A stretch of 64,000 bases of DNA, taken from Clostridia bacterium. GTDB taxonomy: Bacteria; Bacillota; Clostridia; Lachnospirales; Anaerotignaceae. The DNA is taken from NCBI GenBank assembly GCA_022786605.1, contig JALFWW010000015.1:1-64000 (forward strand), written 5' to 3'. Below, one piece after another: positions 1 through 7,619 of this stretch. The notes under the pieces were generated by a model. That model was not told where the DNA came from, did not search any database, and saw only the letters and a list, made by a program, of their open reading frames with translations. The first letter of the stretch is position 1. Each line of letters opens with the position of its first letter. The translations under genes and the position numbers were made by a program.

Positions 1-38
1 TGAACTGAACCAGTAAAAACGGACAATGACAAAAAGCC
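1..38 (+). repeat. IS3-family left inverted repeat
   Basis: This end pairs imperfectly with 1278-1314: seven terminal bases are identical (TGAACTG), then CC, CGGACA and CAAAAAGC blocks are shared with small offsets. It is the presumed transposase binding end. Confidence 0.85.
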
Positions 39-77
39 CCCTTATGTAGGATAATAGAACTACATGAGGGGGCTTTT
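32..77 (+). promoter_or_regulatory. Hairpin hiding the transposase ribosome binding site
   Basis: Bases 32-49 pair with 60-77 (18 bp with one mismatch and a 10-nt loop). The 3' arm holds the GAGGGGG Shine-Dalgarno at about 66-72, 8 nt before the orfA ATG at 81. A transcript entering from outside would fold the hairpin and mask the site. The stem followed by TTTT also resembles a terminator. Both would limit transposase made from neighbouring promoters, a protective device known in other insertion sequences. That it works so here is inference. Confidence 0.65.
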
Positions 78-80
78 ATT

Positions 81-389
81 ATGGCAAAAAGAAAATACAC
101 ACATATCAAAATAATTGAACCAAAACTGATTGCTATGCGTGCAGCAGGAAAAACGAATCGCGAAATCGCAGAATTCTTTGGATTAGAGATACGACAGATT
201 GAAAACTGGGTCAATCGCTATCATCGGGAGCAGGCTCGCCTTGCAGCGGGACTTCCTCTAAAACGTCGAGGACGTCCCAGAAAACATCCAGCACCAACCA
301 GCATCCAAGAGTATCAGTATGAGATTGATCGTCTGAAAATGGAGAATGAACTTTTGCGGGATTTTCTGCAATTAACAGAAAGGATGTGA
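81..389 (+). CDS. IS3-family transposase OrfA (helix-turn-helix subunit)
   Basis: This 102-residue basic protein is the DNA-binding half of an IS3 transposase. The N-terminal third has a helix-turn-helix built around a TNREIAEFFG segment (about residues 25-34). A K/R-rich RRGRPRKHP linker follows, and then a leucine/glutamate-rich C-terminal helix (about 78-100) of the leucine-zipper kind used for multimerisation. The ATG at 81 has GAGGGGG 8 nt upstream. The stop overlaps the GTG start of orfB, which lies in the -1 frame, so OrfAB could form by frameshifting or OrfB by reinitiation. I see no classical A6G slippery run, only AGAAAGG. Confidence 0.9.
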   Translation: MAKRKYTHIKIIEPKLIAMRAAGKTNREIAEFFGLEIRQIENWVNRYHREQARLAAGLPLKRRGRPRKHPAPTSIQEYQYEIDRLKMENELLRDFLQLTERM

Positions 390-1252
390 GAACACAGATA
401 AAATATGAGGTGATATATAGACATCGAGATCGCTATGCCATTTCAACGATGTGTCGTTTCTTTGAAGTATCTCGCAGTGGATATTATGATTTCGTAAACA
501 GAAAGAATAAACCTTGTAAAGATGATGAACTGATAAAGTATATCCAATACTGCCAGAAAAGCAATGGTAATACATACGGTTATCGACGTGTCTGGTTGTG
601 GCTCGAGGGGAAAGGTATTCACAGAAATCCGAAAACGATCCTGCGAATTATGAAGAAATATGGGCTATTGTCAGAAATTCGTCGACGCAGAAAATGGGTT
701 CAGATGGGTAAGCAGATGCATAAATACGAAAATAGATTGAATCGAAATTTTTCTGCTGATGTACCCAATAGAAAATGGGTGACTGATATTTCTTATATAC
801 ATACGAAACAAGGTGTTTTGTATCTATCCGTCATTTGCGATCTCTATGACCGTAGCATCATAGCTTACAAAACCGGAACGGAACAAACAGTAAATCTTGT
901 GCTGGATACCATTCGTTTAGCTGTTCGAAAGGAAAAGTTAAGCAAAAAGAAGATCGCTGGGGAGTTGCAGCTCCACAGCGACCAAGGCTTTCAATATACC
1001 TCACACGGATATTTTAAGCTAACTCAATCTTACGGTATTCTGCCTTCCATGTCAAGGCGTGGAAACTGCTATGACAACGCATTGGCAGAAAACTTCTTTG
1101 GTATCCTCAAAACAGAATGTATTTATCGGCATAAACCTGCAACGTTTCAGGAAGCAAAGGAAATGATTGACAGATATATTCATTTCTATAACCATGAGAG
1201 AATTCAATTAAAAACAGGAGTGGCGCCGCTCACGCTACGCCACTCCACTTGA
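386..1252 (+). CDS. IS3-family transposase OrfB (DDE integrase)
   Basis: This is the catalytic subunit, 288 residues with an rve-type integrase core. The DDE triad is visible as the Asp in VTDISY (about residue 133), the Asp in LHSDQGFQYTS (about 199) and the Glu in LAENFFGILKTE (about 235). An HTH_21-like region (about 45-100) precedes the core. The frame is intact. The GTG start overlaps the orfA stop (GTGA), which fits translational coupling or -1 frameshifting. The last codons lie in a 9-bp hairpin (1217-1225 with 1238-1246) just inside the right end, which may block transcription out of or into the element. Confidence 0.93.
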   Translation: MRTQIKYEVIYRHRDRYAISTMCRFFEVSRSGYYDFVNRKNKPCKDDELIKYIQYCQKSNGNTYGYRRVWLWLEGKGIHRNPKTILRIMKKYGLLSEIRRRRKWVQMGKQMHKYENRLNRNFSADVPNRKWVTDISYIHTKQGVLYLSVICDLYDRSIIAYKTGTEQTVNLVLDTIRLAVRKEKLSKKKIAGELQLHSDQGFQYTSHGYFKLTQSYGILPSMSRRGNCYDNALAENFFGILKTECIYRHKPATFQEAKEMIDRYIHFYNHERIQLKTGVAPLTLRHST

Positions 1253-1277
1253 AAATCAAATATTATCCTCGTAAGAA

Positions 1278-1314
1278 CGCTTTTTGTACTGTCCGCACAA
1301 ATTGGAGCAGTTCA
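1278..1314 (-). repeat. IS3-family right inverted repeat
   Basis: The reverse complement begins TGAACTG and keeps the GCGGACA and CAAAAAGC blocks of the left end at 1-38, so the element ends at base 1314. Confidence 0.85.
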
Positions 1315-1357
1315 ATGATTTCCAGGAAGATTCGTGCTTTTTTATTTGATGGGATAT

Positions 1358-1618
1358 TTAGTATTTTTTCAAAAGCCATTTTTGACTGCCGCCATTGTAA
1401 GTGACTTCGTAAATGCGTTCCTGCCCGTAAACATTACTGACGCAGCGAAAAGAAAGGGTTGGTGTGCCCCCAAATGTATTTTTTTCCGTCTGTAAAATCC
1501 GCCCAATGCGAATGACAATAGACTTTCCGTTTTCTTCCATACGAAATCGTACGGGTGTCACAATCCCTTCTTTGGAAGTCCAGGAAATCATATCAATTTG
1601 TTTATTCAAAAGCTTCAT
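1358..1618 (-). CDS. LexA-regulated small protein of unknown function
   Basis: This 86-residue protein is predicted to be mostly beta strand. It opens with a MISWTSKEG segment and a PVRFRMEENG strand and ends in a KWLLKKY basic tail. I cannot name the family; small proteins of similar look sit beside DNA-damage genes in Firmicutes, but I recall that only loosely. The chosen ATG at 1618 has GGAGGG 6 nt upstream, and an upstream in-frame extension lacks such a site. The promoter carries a near-perfect SOS box, so expression under DNA damage is well supported while the biochemical role is unknown. It may help translesion synthesis or repair. It is divergent from the zinc-ribbon gene at 1801. Confidence 0.75.
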   Translation of the reverse strand: MKLLNKQIDMISWTSKEGIVTPVRFRMEENGKSIVIRIGRILQTEKNTFGGTPTLSFRCVSNVYGQERIYEVTYNGGSQKWLLKKY

Positions 1619-1646
1619 GGCAATCCCTCCAAGATTTGTTGCTTTT

Positions 1647-1675
1647 ATTATATACGAACATACGTTCTTGTTCAA
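1647..1675 (-). promoter_or_regulatory. Sigma-A promoter with LexA (SOS) box in the spacer
   Basis: Read leftward: -35 TTGAAC (1670-1675), a 17-bp spacer and -10 TATAAT (1647-1652). The spacer contains GAACATACGTTC (1656-1667), matching the Gram-positive LexA consensus CGAACRNRYGTTYC at all but the last base of 1655-1668. A repressor bound here would cover both promoter elements. The box lies 38 bp upstream of the start at 1618. Confidence 0.88.
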
Positions 1676-1742
1676 GAGGAATTTATAGGAAAAAAGATTT
1701 TTTTGGAAGGATAACAATTTTCTTAAGATGGAGTGAAGGCTA

Positions 1743-1771
1743 TTGTGCTTTTGAACCATTTTTTGTATGAT
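1743..1771 (+). promoter_or_regulatory. Sigma-A promoter of the zinc-ribbon gene
   Basis: -35 TTGTGC (1743-1748), a 17-bp spacer and -10 TATGAT (1766-1771), ending 29 bp before the ATG at 1801. Confidence 0.6.
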
Positions 1772-1800
1772 AGACGAAAAGAAAAAAAGGGGGAGCAGAC

Positions 1801-2013
1801 ATGGAAAAGATGCAGTTTGTTTGTCCAAAATGCGGATGTCATGAGTTTGTGCAGGATCAGTTTCAGGCAACTGGCGGCACTATGGCAAAACTATTTGATA
1901 TCCAAAATAAGAAATTCATTACAATCAGCTGTGAAAAATGTGGATATACGGAAATTTATCGGGCGGAAACGTCTACAGGCGAAAATATTCTGGATTTCCT
2001 CATTGGAGGCTGA
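1801..2013 (+). CDS. Small zinc-ribbon protein (putative nucleic-acid binding)
   Basis: A 70-residue protein with two knuckles, CPKCGC near residue 8 and CEKCGY near residue 44, the four-cysteine arrangement of a zinc ribbon. The middle holds a variable loop, and the C-terminus ends in a LDFLIGG segment. It resembles the COG3478 group of predicted Zn-ribbon nucleic-acid-binding proteins, whose role is not established. GGGGGAG lies 7 nt before the ATG. It is a single-gene unit bounded by its own promoter and a terminator at 2030. Overlapping longer frames in other registers lack such features. Confidence 0.8.
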   Translation: MEKMQFVCPKCGCHEFVQDQFQATGGTMAKLFDIQNKKFITISCEKCGYTEIYRAETSTGENILDFLIGG

Positions 2014-2029
2014 AAAACTGTGTAAGAAG

Positions 2030-2072
2030 AATAAGAACAGTGCGGCTGTAAAACCCTGCTGTTCTTATTTTT
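2030..2072 (+). terminator. Intrinsic terminator after the zinc-ribbon gene
   Basis: An 11-bp stem AATAAGAACAG (2030-2040) pairs with 2059-2069, followed by a TTATTTTTG tract. Confidence 0.8.
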
Positions 2073-2176
2073 GTATAGGTGAAAAAACGAAAACTTGGAA
2101 AAATCAAGAAAAAATGGAAATGGAATGAAAAAAAGGTGATGGTTTCGCTGTTTTTTAGGAAGTAAAAGTAAAATCG

Positions 2177-2205
2177 TTGCAAAATGAAAAACAGATTTGT
2201 ATAAT
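2177..2205 (+). promoter_or_regulatory. Sigma-A promoter of glnN
   Basis: -35 TTGCAA (2177-2182), a 17-bp spacer and a perfect -10 TATAAT (2200-2205), 56 bp before the ATG. No GlnR or TnrA operator was recognised. Confidence 0.75.
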
Positions 2206-2261
2206 GTAACTATCATGCTTATAGGGAAATACAACTGTATGGAAGGAGAAAGTAACGGCGT

Positions 2262-4370
2262 ATGTACGAAAAAGTATCAATTCCAGAAATTTTTGGCATG
2301 AATGTATTCAATGATTCCATGATGCGGGATCACTTGCCAAAACATGTGTATGAAGAACTGAAAAAAACCATTGAACGAGGCGAAATGCTGAATTCTTCCA
2401 TTGCGGATATCATTGCCAATGCCATGAAAGATTGGGCGATTGAACGTGGTGCGACACACTATACCCACTGGTTCCAGCCCATGACTGGCATCACCGCGGA
2501 AAAACACGATTCCTTCCTGGCACCACCTGTCAACGGCAGAGCCATTATGGAATTTTCCGGTAAAGAACTGATCAAAGGGGAATCAGACGCATCCTCTTTC
2601 CCTTCTGGCGGGCTGCGTGCTACATTTGAAGCCAGAGGCTATACCGCTTGGGACTGCACCTCTCCAGCATTTCTGCGGGAAGACGCAGGCGGCGTGACAT
2701 TATACATTCCCACTGCTTTTTGTTCTTACACAGGGGAAGCGCTGGATAAAAAGACACCTCTGCTGCGTTCCATGGAGGCTGTCAGTAATCAGGCTATGCG
2801 TATCTTGCGTTTGTTCGGCAATACGACAGCCAAAAAGATCAGCGTATATGCTGGCGCAGAACAGGAGTATTTCCTCATTGACCGTGAACTGTATAATAAG
2901 AGAAAAGACCTGATCTTTACAGGCAGAACATTATTTGGTGCGGCTCCGCCCAAAGGGCAGGAACTGGATGACCATTATTTTGGCAGTATCAAAGAGAGAA
3001 TTGCGTGCTTTATGCATGAATTGAATGTGGAACTGTGGAAACTGGGCGTTTCCGCAAAAACACAGCATAACGAAGTAGCGCCGGCACAGCATGAATTGGC
3101 GCCTATTTTCAGTGACTGCAATACAGCTACAGACCACAATCAGCTGATCATGGAAGCCATGAAGCGTATTGCCAGCCATCATGGTTTGGCTTGTCTGCTC
3201 CATGAAAAACCTTTTGCTGGTGTCAATGGCAGCGGCAAACACAATAACTGGTCTATGGGTACCGATGATGGACAAAATCTGCTGGATCCCGGCAAAACAC
3301 CTCACGAAAATGCGCAGTTCCTGATATTCCTGACAGCTATTATCAAAGGTGTGGATCAGTATGCGGATATTTTGCGTGTGGCTGCTGCAAGCCATGGCAA
3401 TGATCACCGTCTGGGTGCGGCAGAAGCGCCTCCGGCAATCATTTCCATCTTCCTTGGGGACCAGCTTCAGGATATTTTCGACCAGATCGAGCATGGGGAA
3501 GCGACCAGCAGTTTGCAGGGGGGAAAAATGCGCGTAGGTGTTAACACATTGCCTTACCTGAATAGAGATGCTACAGACAGAAACAGAACTTCCCCTCTGG
3601 CATTTACCGGGAATAAGTTTGAATTCCGTATGCCGCCTTCTTCTGGTTCCATTTCCGGTCCGAACTTTGTATTCAATACCATTGTGGCAGATGTTCTGAA
3701 GGAATTTGCGGATCATCTGGAAAAGGCAGAGGATTTTAACGAAGCGGTACATGACCTGATTCGTGATACATATATTGCCCATAAGCGGATCATTTTCGAT
3801 GGCAATGGCTATTCTGAGGAATGGAAACAGGAGGCTGCCCGCAGAGGATTGCCGAACATCAGCAATACAGTGGATGCCATTCCTGCGCTGATCACAGATA
3901 AAGCTATTGGGCTGTTTGAACGTCATCATGTATTGAGCCGTTTGGAACTGCACTCCCGCGCAGAAATCAATTATGAGGCATATATCAAACAGATCAATAT
4001 TGAAGCAAAAACAATGATCGACATTGCTTCCAAACAGATTCGTCCCGCTGTACTGAAATATGCAGGCAGTGTGGCACAGTCTTTGGCAGCTATCAAATCT
4101 GTAGGCGGAGACACATCTGTGGCAGAAGAACTGCTGCAGGAAATCAATGAAAATATTGCTCAGTTCCATAAGGCGCTGAAACAACTGGAAGAAGTGGCAG
4201 AACAGGCACAGCTGCTCAAAGGCAGCAGCCGTTCACAGGCTGTATTCTGCCGTGATTATGTGTTTGAAGCTATGCAGGCACTGCGGGTTCCTGCGGACGC
4301 GTTAGAAATGCTGGTGGATGAAGATGTATGGCCCTTCCCTACTTATGGAGAATTGCTATATAATATTTAA
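2262..4370 (+). CDS. glnN: Glutamine synthetase type III
   Basis: This enzyme makes glutamine from glutamate, ammonia and ATP in the cytoplasm. At 702 residues it has the length of the large GSIII class, against about 450 for GSI. Visible active-site segments are GAEQEYF (about 198-204, metal-binding Glu), [13 protein letters not shown] (about 266-278), [10 protein letters not shown] (about 322-331) and a late [13 protein letters not shown] segment. GGAGAAAG lies upstream of the ATG. It stands alone with its own promoter and terminator, so no partner gene points to its regulation. GSIII is common in Bacteroidetes and in clostridia related to this organism. Confidence 0.95.
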   Translation: MYEKVSIPEIFGMNVFNDSMMRDHLPKHVYEELKKTIERGEMLNSSIADIIANAMKDWAIERGATHYTHWFQPMTGITAEKHDSFLAPPVNGRAIMEFSGKELIKGESDASSFPSGGLRATFEARGYTAWDCTSPAFLREDAGGVTLYIPTAFCSYTGEALDKKTPLLRSMEAVSNQAMRILRLFGNTTAKKISVYAGAEQEYFLIDRELYNKRKDLIFTGRTLFGAAPPKGQELDDHYFGSIKERIACFMHELNVELWKLGVSAKTQHNEVAPAQHELAPIFSDCNTATDHNQLIMEAMKRIASHHGLACLLHEKPFAGVNGSGKHNNWSMGTDDGQNLLDPGKTPHENAQFLIFLTAIIKGVDQYADILRVAAASHGNDHRLGAAEAPPAIISIFLGDQLQDIFDQIEHGEATSSLQGGKMRVGVNTLPYLNRDATDRNRTSPLAFTGNKFEFRMPPSSGSISGPNFVFNTIVADVLKEFADHLEKAEDFNEAVHDLIRDTYIAHKRIIFDGNGYSEEWKQEAARRGLPNISNTVDAIPALITDKAIGLFERHHVLSRLELHSRAEINYEAYIKQINIEAKTMIDIASKQIRPAVLKYAGSVAQSLAAIKSVGGDTSVAEELLQEINENIAQFHKALKQLEEVAEQAQLLKGSSRSQAVFCRDYVFEAMQALRVPADALEMLVDEDVWPFPTYGELLYNI

Positions 4371-4405
4371 TGATGCTTTGTAAGACAAGTTAAGAATGTA
4401 ATTTG

Positions 4406-4456
4406 GAAACCTCACCTTATTTTCTGTGTACGCATGGGGAAGGGGTGGGGTTTTTC
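4406..4456 (+). terminator. Probable terminator after glnN
   Basis: AACCTCACCTT near 4408 pairs imperfectly with AAGGGGTGGGGTT (about 4440-4452), followed by TTTTT. The remaining AT-rich sequence to 4671 holds no gene that I can support. Confidence 0.6.
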
Positions 4457-4671
4457 AGCGTTTTTTGACATAGCTTCCAATGAGAAAGAATATGATGCGT
4501 TGTAAGACAAACTGGCAAAAGGTATAAATAAAATATATCTTTTTTGAAAAAAATATAAATAGTTTACAAATATTGATGAAAAACAGATAATATATTGCCT
4601 TATAATCCATAGTATTTTTCTAAAGTTTTATGTTTTTTTTTCGGTGCTTTCTCAAAAAAATGTTAAATTTC

Positions 4672-4708
4672 TTGCAAAGTAGGAAGAAGTGTGTTATTAT
4701 GTATACAT
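4672..4708 (+). promoter_or_regulatory. Promoter of the oxidoreductase operon with palindromic operator-like site
   Basis: -35 TTGCAA (4672-4677), a 17-bp spacer and -10 TATTAT (4695-4700). The 10-bp palindrome ATGTATACAT (4699-4708) overlaps the end of the -10 box, an ideal position for a repressor. The same TGTATACA core occurs upstream of the lactoyl-CoA dehydratase and hydrogenase genes. Which regulator would bind is unknown; FadR/GntR-type proteins recognise similar cores. Confidence 0.6.
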
Positions 4709-4732
4709 AAAGCAGAAGAAAACAAGGGATTT

Positions 4733-4771
4733 TGCATAAAGATTGAAAAAAATCAATCTTCAAATTATGCA
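4733..4771 (+). promoter_or_regulatory. Leader hairpin of the oxidoreductase operon
   Basis: TGCATAA (4733-4739) plus AGATTGA (4740-4746) pair with TCAATCT (4753-4759) and TTATGCA (4765-4771), giving a 14-bp interrupted stem in the untranslated leader about 90 bp before the first gene. No U tract follows, so it is more likely an mRNA 5' stabiliser or binding site than a terminator. Confidence 0.5.
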
Positions 4772-4862
4772 TTTAATCTATTTGATTTGATAAATTATAA
4801 AAAATAACCAAAAATAACATTGTTTATTCTATGTGCATTATCGAAAAGTAGAGGTGGAAAAG

Positions 4863-5543
4863 ATGGTTTCTAATGACAAAAGAATCCGCATCATCACAGG
4901 TCACTACGGTAGTGGTAAAACAGAATTTGCAGTCAACTATGTGACTGCCCTTCGGGAACAGACCGAAGGCAAAGTAGCCATTGCCGATTTGGATATCGTA
5001 AATGTTTATTTCCGTTCCCGTGAAAAAAAAGCAGAACTGGAAGAAAAGGGAATCATGGTTATTGCGTCTAATATTGAGGGGGCTGGCGCTGATGTGCCTG
5101 CCGTTTCCGGCGCAATGACAATGCCCGTAACCAACAAGGAATTCCAGTATGTGGTTGACCTGGGCGGCAACGACGTTGGCACTCTGGTTCTGGGGAGAAT
5201 GAAACCCCTTCTGCATCCGGAGGAAACAGACTTTTTTATGGTAGTCAATACATATCGTCCCAATACTTCTACACCGGAGGGCATTATTGAACAGATGGAA
5301 AATCTGGAATATGCTTCGGGATTGAAAGTGACTGGCTTCATCAATAACACAAATCTGGTTCGCGAAACAACAGCGCAGTGTCTCGTTGAAGGAGATGCGA
5401 TATTGAGAGAAGTGACCAAACGTACAGGCGTCCCTGTAAAGTACGTGACTTATGTCGAAGAACTTTTGACAGAAGGCGTACCGGAAGGGCTTGCAGGGGA
5501 ATTGTTCCCTATGAAGTTTAATATGCGGAAAACCTGGATGTAA
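4863..5543 (+). CDS. MinD/CobQ-type P-loop ATPase of the oxidoreductase operon
   Basis: A 226-residue soluble nucleotide-binding protein. The P-loop is GHYGSGKT (residues 13-20); it lacks the signature lysine of true MinD/ParA Walker A motifs. ADLD (about 41-44) and VVDLGG (about 97-102) look like the other switch and Walker B parts. Proteins of this type commonly head 2-oxoacid:ferredoxin oxidoreductase operons in clostridia, where a role in complex assembly or Fe-S loading is suspected but not proven. The ATG at 4863 has AGAGGTGG 6 nt upstream; an ATG at 4833 would add 10 residues but lacks a site. The ferredoxin gene follows after 29 bp. Confidence 0.85.
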   Translation: MVSNDKRIRIITGHYGSGKTEFAVNYVTALREQTEGKVAIADLDIVNVYFRSREKKAELEEKGIMVIASNIEGAGADVPAVSGAMTMPVTNKEFQYVVDLGGNDVGTLVLGRMKPLLHPEETDFFMVVNTYRPNTSTPEGIIEQMENLEYASGLKVTGFINNTNLVRETTAQCLVEGDAILREVTKRTGVPVKYVTYVEELLTEGVPEGLAGELFPMKFNMRKTWM

Positions 5544-5572
5544 ATTCAAATATTTATGGAGGTGTATTTTGA

Positions 5573-5788
5573 ATGGCAAAAGGTAGAGTAACAATTGATG
5601 AAGTGATCTGTAAAGGTTGCGGTCTTTGTGTTTCTGTTTGTCCTAAGAACGTACTGGCTCTTTCGACAACAAAAATCAACCCCGCAGGCTACAATCCCGC
5701 AGAAATGGTGAGCGAAGACTGTATCGCTTGCACAAGCTGCGCGAAAATGTGCCCTGACTGCGCAATCACAGTAGAAAAGCTCGACTAA
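5573..5788 (+). CDS. vorD: 2-oxoacid:ferredoxin oxidoreductase delta subunit (2[4Fe-4S] ferredoxin)
   Basis: A 71-residue protein with two [4Fe-4S] motifs: C13-x2-C16-x2-C19-x3-C23 and C50-x2-C53-x2-C56-x3-C60. It is the PorD/VorD-type subunit that carries electrons from the thiamine-dependent catalytic subunits to free ferredoxin. It is small, without N-terminal extension. TGGAGGTG lies about 9 nt upstream of the ATG. The alpha subunit gene follows after 19 bp, so the genes are cotranscribed. Substrate class (2-ketoisovalerate, pyruvate or 2-oxoglutarate) cannot be read from this subunit. Confidence 0.9.
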   Translation: MAKGRVTIDEVICKGCGLCVSVCPKNVLALSTTKINPAGYNPAEMVSEDCIACTSCAKMCPDCAITVEKLD

Positions 5789-5807
5789 TAAGGGAGGAGG
5801 AACATCA

Positions 5808-6866
5808 ATGGCAAAAGTTTTAATGAAAGGCAACGAAGCAGTTGGTAAAGCAGCGATTGAGGCGGGTTGCAGATATTTCTTCGGTTATCCCATCACTCCT
5901 CAGAGCGAAGTACCAGAATATTTATCCAGTGAACTGCCCAAAGTAGGCGGTACATTTGTTCAGGCAGAATCCGAAGTAGCAGCGATTAACATGGTTTATG
6001 GCGCAGCAGCAGCAGGCGCACGTGTTCTGACCAGCTCTTCTTCTCCCGGTATCGCACTGAAACAGGAAGGTATCGGTTATATCTCTAACGCAGGTCTGCC
6101 CGCAGTTATCATCAACATGATGCGTGGGGGCCCGGGTCTGGGCACCATTCAGCCCGGTCAGGCTGACTATAACATGGCTGTGAAAGGCGGCGCAAACGGT
6201 GACTACCACAACGTAGTACTGGCACCCGCATCCGTTCAGGAAGCAGTTAACATGGTTATGGAAGCTTTTGATATCGCTGATATGTACGGTATCCCTGTAA
6301 TCGTTCTGGCTGACGGTCTGATCGGTCAGATGATGGAACCTGTAGAATTCAACTATGTTCGCAGAGAAGGTATCCCTGAAAAAACATGGGCTCTGACAGG
6401 TAAAGGCAAAGGCGAAAGACACAACATCAAAAACCTGGTTATCGATCCCGACGATTGTGAAGACTGGAACCATGAACATTATGAAGTTTATGAAAAAGTT
6501 GAAGCAAACGAACAGGCTTGGGAAGAATACCTGCTGGATGACGCAGAATATGCTTTCGTTTCCTATGGTACAGCATCCAGAGTTGTAAGAACAGCTATCG
6601 GTTACCTGAGAGCTGAAGGTTACAAAGTTGGTATGCTCAGACCTAAAACACTGTGGCCTTTCCCTCAGAAAGCTTTCGATAAATGGAATGGTCAGATCAA
6701 AAAATATCTGGACGTAGAAATGTCCATGGGTCAGATGGTTCCTGACGTTGCTTATGCATGTAACGACAAAAACAAAGTAGCATTCCACGGCAGAACAGGC
6801 GGTAACGTACCTACTGTTGACGAAGTGGTTGCATTCGGTAAAGAAGTTATGGGAGGTGACAAATAA
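5808..6866 (+). CDS. vorB: 2-oxoacid:ferredoxin oxidoreductase alpha subunit (VorB-like)
   Basis: A 352-residue subunit of the complex that oxidatively decarboxylates 2-oxoacids to acyl-CoA and CO2 and reduces ferredoxin. The pyrimidine-binding domain of the PorA/VorB/KorA family starts at the N-terminus with the family motif GYPITPQSE (about 26-34). A substrate/CoA-domain region follows to about residue 250. The overall look is closest to 3-methyl-2-oxobutanoate (VorB) proteins, so branched-chain 2-oxoacids from amino-acid fermentation are plausible, but 2-oxoglutarate cannot be excluded. GGGAGGAGG precedes the ATG. The codon use is strongly biased, as in highly expressed genes. The stop overlaps the next start by 1 nt. 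Confidence 0.88.
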   Translation: MAKVLMKGNEAVGKAAIEAGCRYFFGYPITPQSEVPEYLSSELPKVGGTFVQAESEVAAINMVYGAAAAGARVLTSSSSPGIALKQEGIGYISNAGLPAVIINMMRGGPGLGTIQPGQADYNMAVKGGANGDYHNVVLAPASVQEAVNMVMEAFDIADMYGIPVIVLADGLIGQMMEPVEFNYVRREGIPEKTWALTGKGKGERHNIKNLVIDPDDCEDWNHEHYEVYEKVEANEQAWEEYLLDDAEYAFVSYGTASRVVRTAIGYLRAEGYKVGMLRPKTLWPFPQKAFDKWNGQIKKYLDVEMSMGQMVPDVAYACNDKNKVAFHGRTGGNVPTVDEVVAFGKEVMGGDK

Positions 6867-7618
6867 TGGCAGTTGTATTCGAAAAAACAAAAGCGTTAAC
6901 TGATGTCAAATTGCATTATTGTCCTGGTTGTGCACACGGTATTGTACATAGACTGGTAGCAGAAGTACTGGAAGAAATGGGCGAAGTTGAAAACGCAATC
7001 GCTTGCGTACCCGTAGGTTGTGCTGTATTTGCAAACAACTACTTCAACTTTGACGCTATTCAGTGTGCACACGGTCGTGCTCCCGCAACAGCAACAGGTA
7101 TCAAGAGAGTTCATCCCGACAAAATCGTTATGACATACCAGGGCGATGGTGACTTGGCTTCCATCGGTACTTGTGAAATCGTTCATGCAGCAGCTAGAGG
7201 CGAAAAAATCACAACAGTATTCATCAACAATGGTATCTATGGTATGACAGGCGGTCAGATGGCTCCTACAACACTGCCCGGCATGAAAGCTACAACAGCG
7301 AAAGCTGGTCGTGATCCTAAGATCAACGGTAACCCTCTGCGCGTTTCCGAAATGCTGGCTACACTGACAGGTCCCGCTTACATCGAAAGAGTAAGTGTTT
7401 CCACACCTGCACAGGTTACAGCTGCTAAGAGAGCAATCAAAAAAGCTTTCGAAATTCAGAAACAGGGTCTGGGCTTCACATTCATCGAAGTTGTTTCCAG
7501 CTGCCCTACAAACTGGGGTCTGACACCCGTAAAAGCTATGGAATTCGTAAGAGAAAAAATGATCCCTTACTATCCTCTTGGCGTATTCAAAGATATCACA
7601 GCAGAGGAGGGCAAATAA
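6866..7618 (+). CDS. vorA: 2-oxoacid:ferredoxin oxidoreductase beta subunit (thiamine diphosphate binding)
   Basis: A 250-residue subunit that binds thiamine diphosphate. The motif starts with GDGD (residues 93-96) and ends at NN (121-122), with the usual roughly 25-residue gap. An N-terminal YCPGCAHG segment (C19, C22) is typical of KorB/VorA proteins; other Cys residues that would bind a proximal [4Fe-4S] cluster are near 47, 52 and 67. It starts inside the alpha stop codon (TAATG), preceded by GGGAGGTG. The gamma gene begins 2 bp beyond its stop, so the subunits are translationally coupled. Confidence 0.9.
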   Translation: MAVVFEKTKALTDVKLHYCPGCAHGIVHRLVAEVLEEMGEVENAIACVPVGCAVFANNYFNFDAIQCAHGRAPATATGIKRVHPDKIVMTYQGDGDLASIGTCEIVHAAARGEKITTVFINNGIYGMTGGQMAPTTLPGMKATTAKAGRDPKINGNPLRVSEMLATLTGPAYIERVSVSTPAQVTAAKRAIKKAFEIQKQGLGFTFIEVVSSCPTNWGLTPVKAMEFVREKMIPYYPLGVFKDITAEEGK

Positions 7619-7619
7619 T

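Larger units (their letters stand above)
1..1314 (+). mobile_element. IS3-family insertion sequence, complete
   Basis: A 1.3 kb element with two overlapping transposase frames between imperfect inverted ends. The left end begins TGAACTG at base 1. The right end, read on the other strand from base 1314, also begins TGAACTG, and both continue through a shared CGGACA and CAAAAAGC. Ends of 5'-TG...CA-3', the orfA/orfB arrangement in the -1 register and the DDE motif are standard for IS3. The right flank is visible from 1315, but the left flank lies outside the window, so a target duplication cannot be checked. Both frames are open, so the copy may be active. Confidence 0.93.

Noticed and set aside
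1709-1720. GGATAACAATTT, identical to part of the E. coli lac operator
   Set aside because: A 12-nt match in an AT-rich spacer, without the rest of the operator or any lac genes; coincidence is likely.
2931-4184. Long leftward open frame of 417 codons opposite glnN (and similar long frames opposite 4863-8180, 16684-17721, 19156-20796 and 31270-32796)
   Set aside because: These are shadows of strongly codon-biased genes on the other strand, with Cys/His/Phe-rich composition and no start signals.
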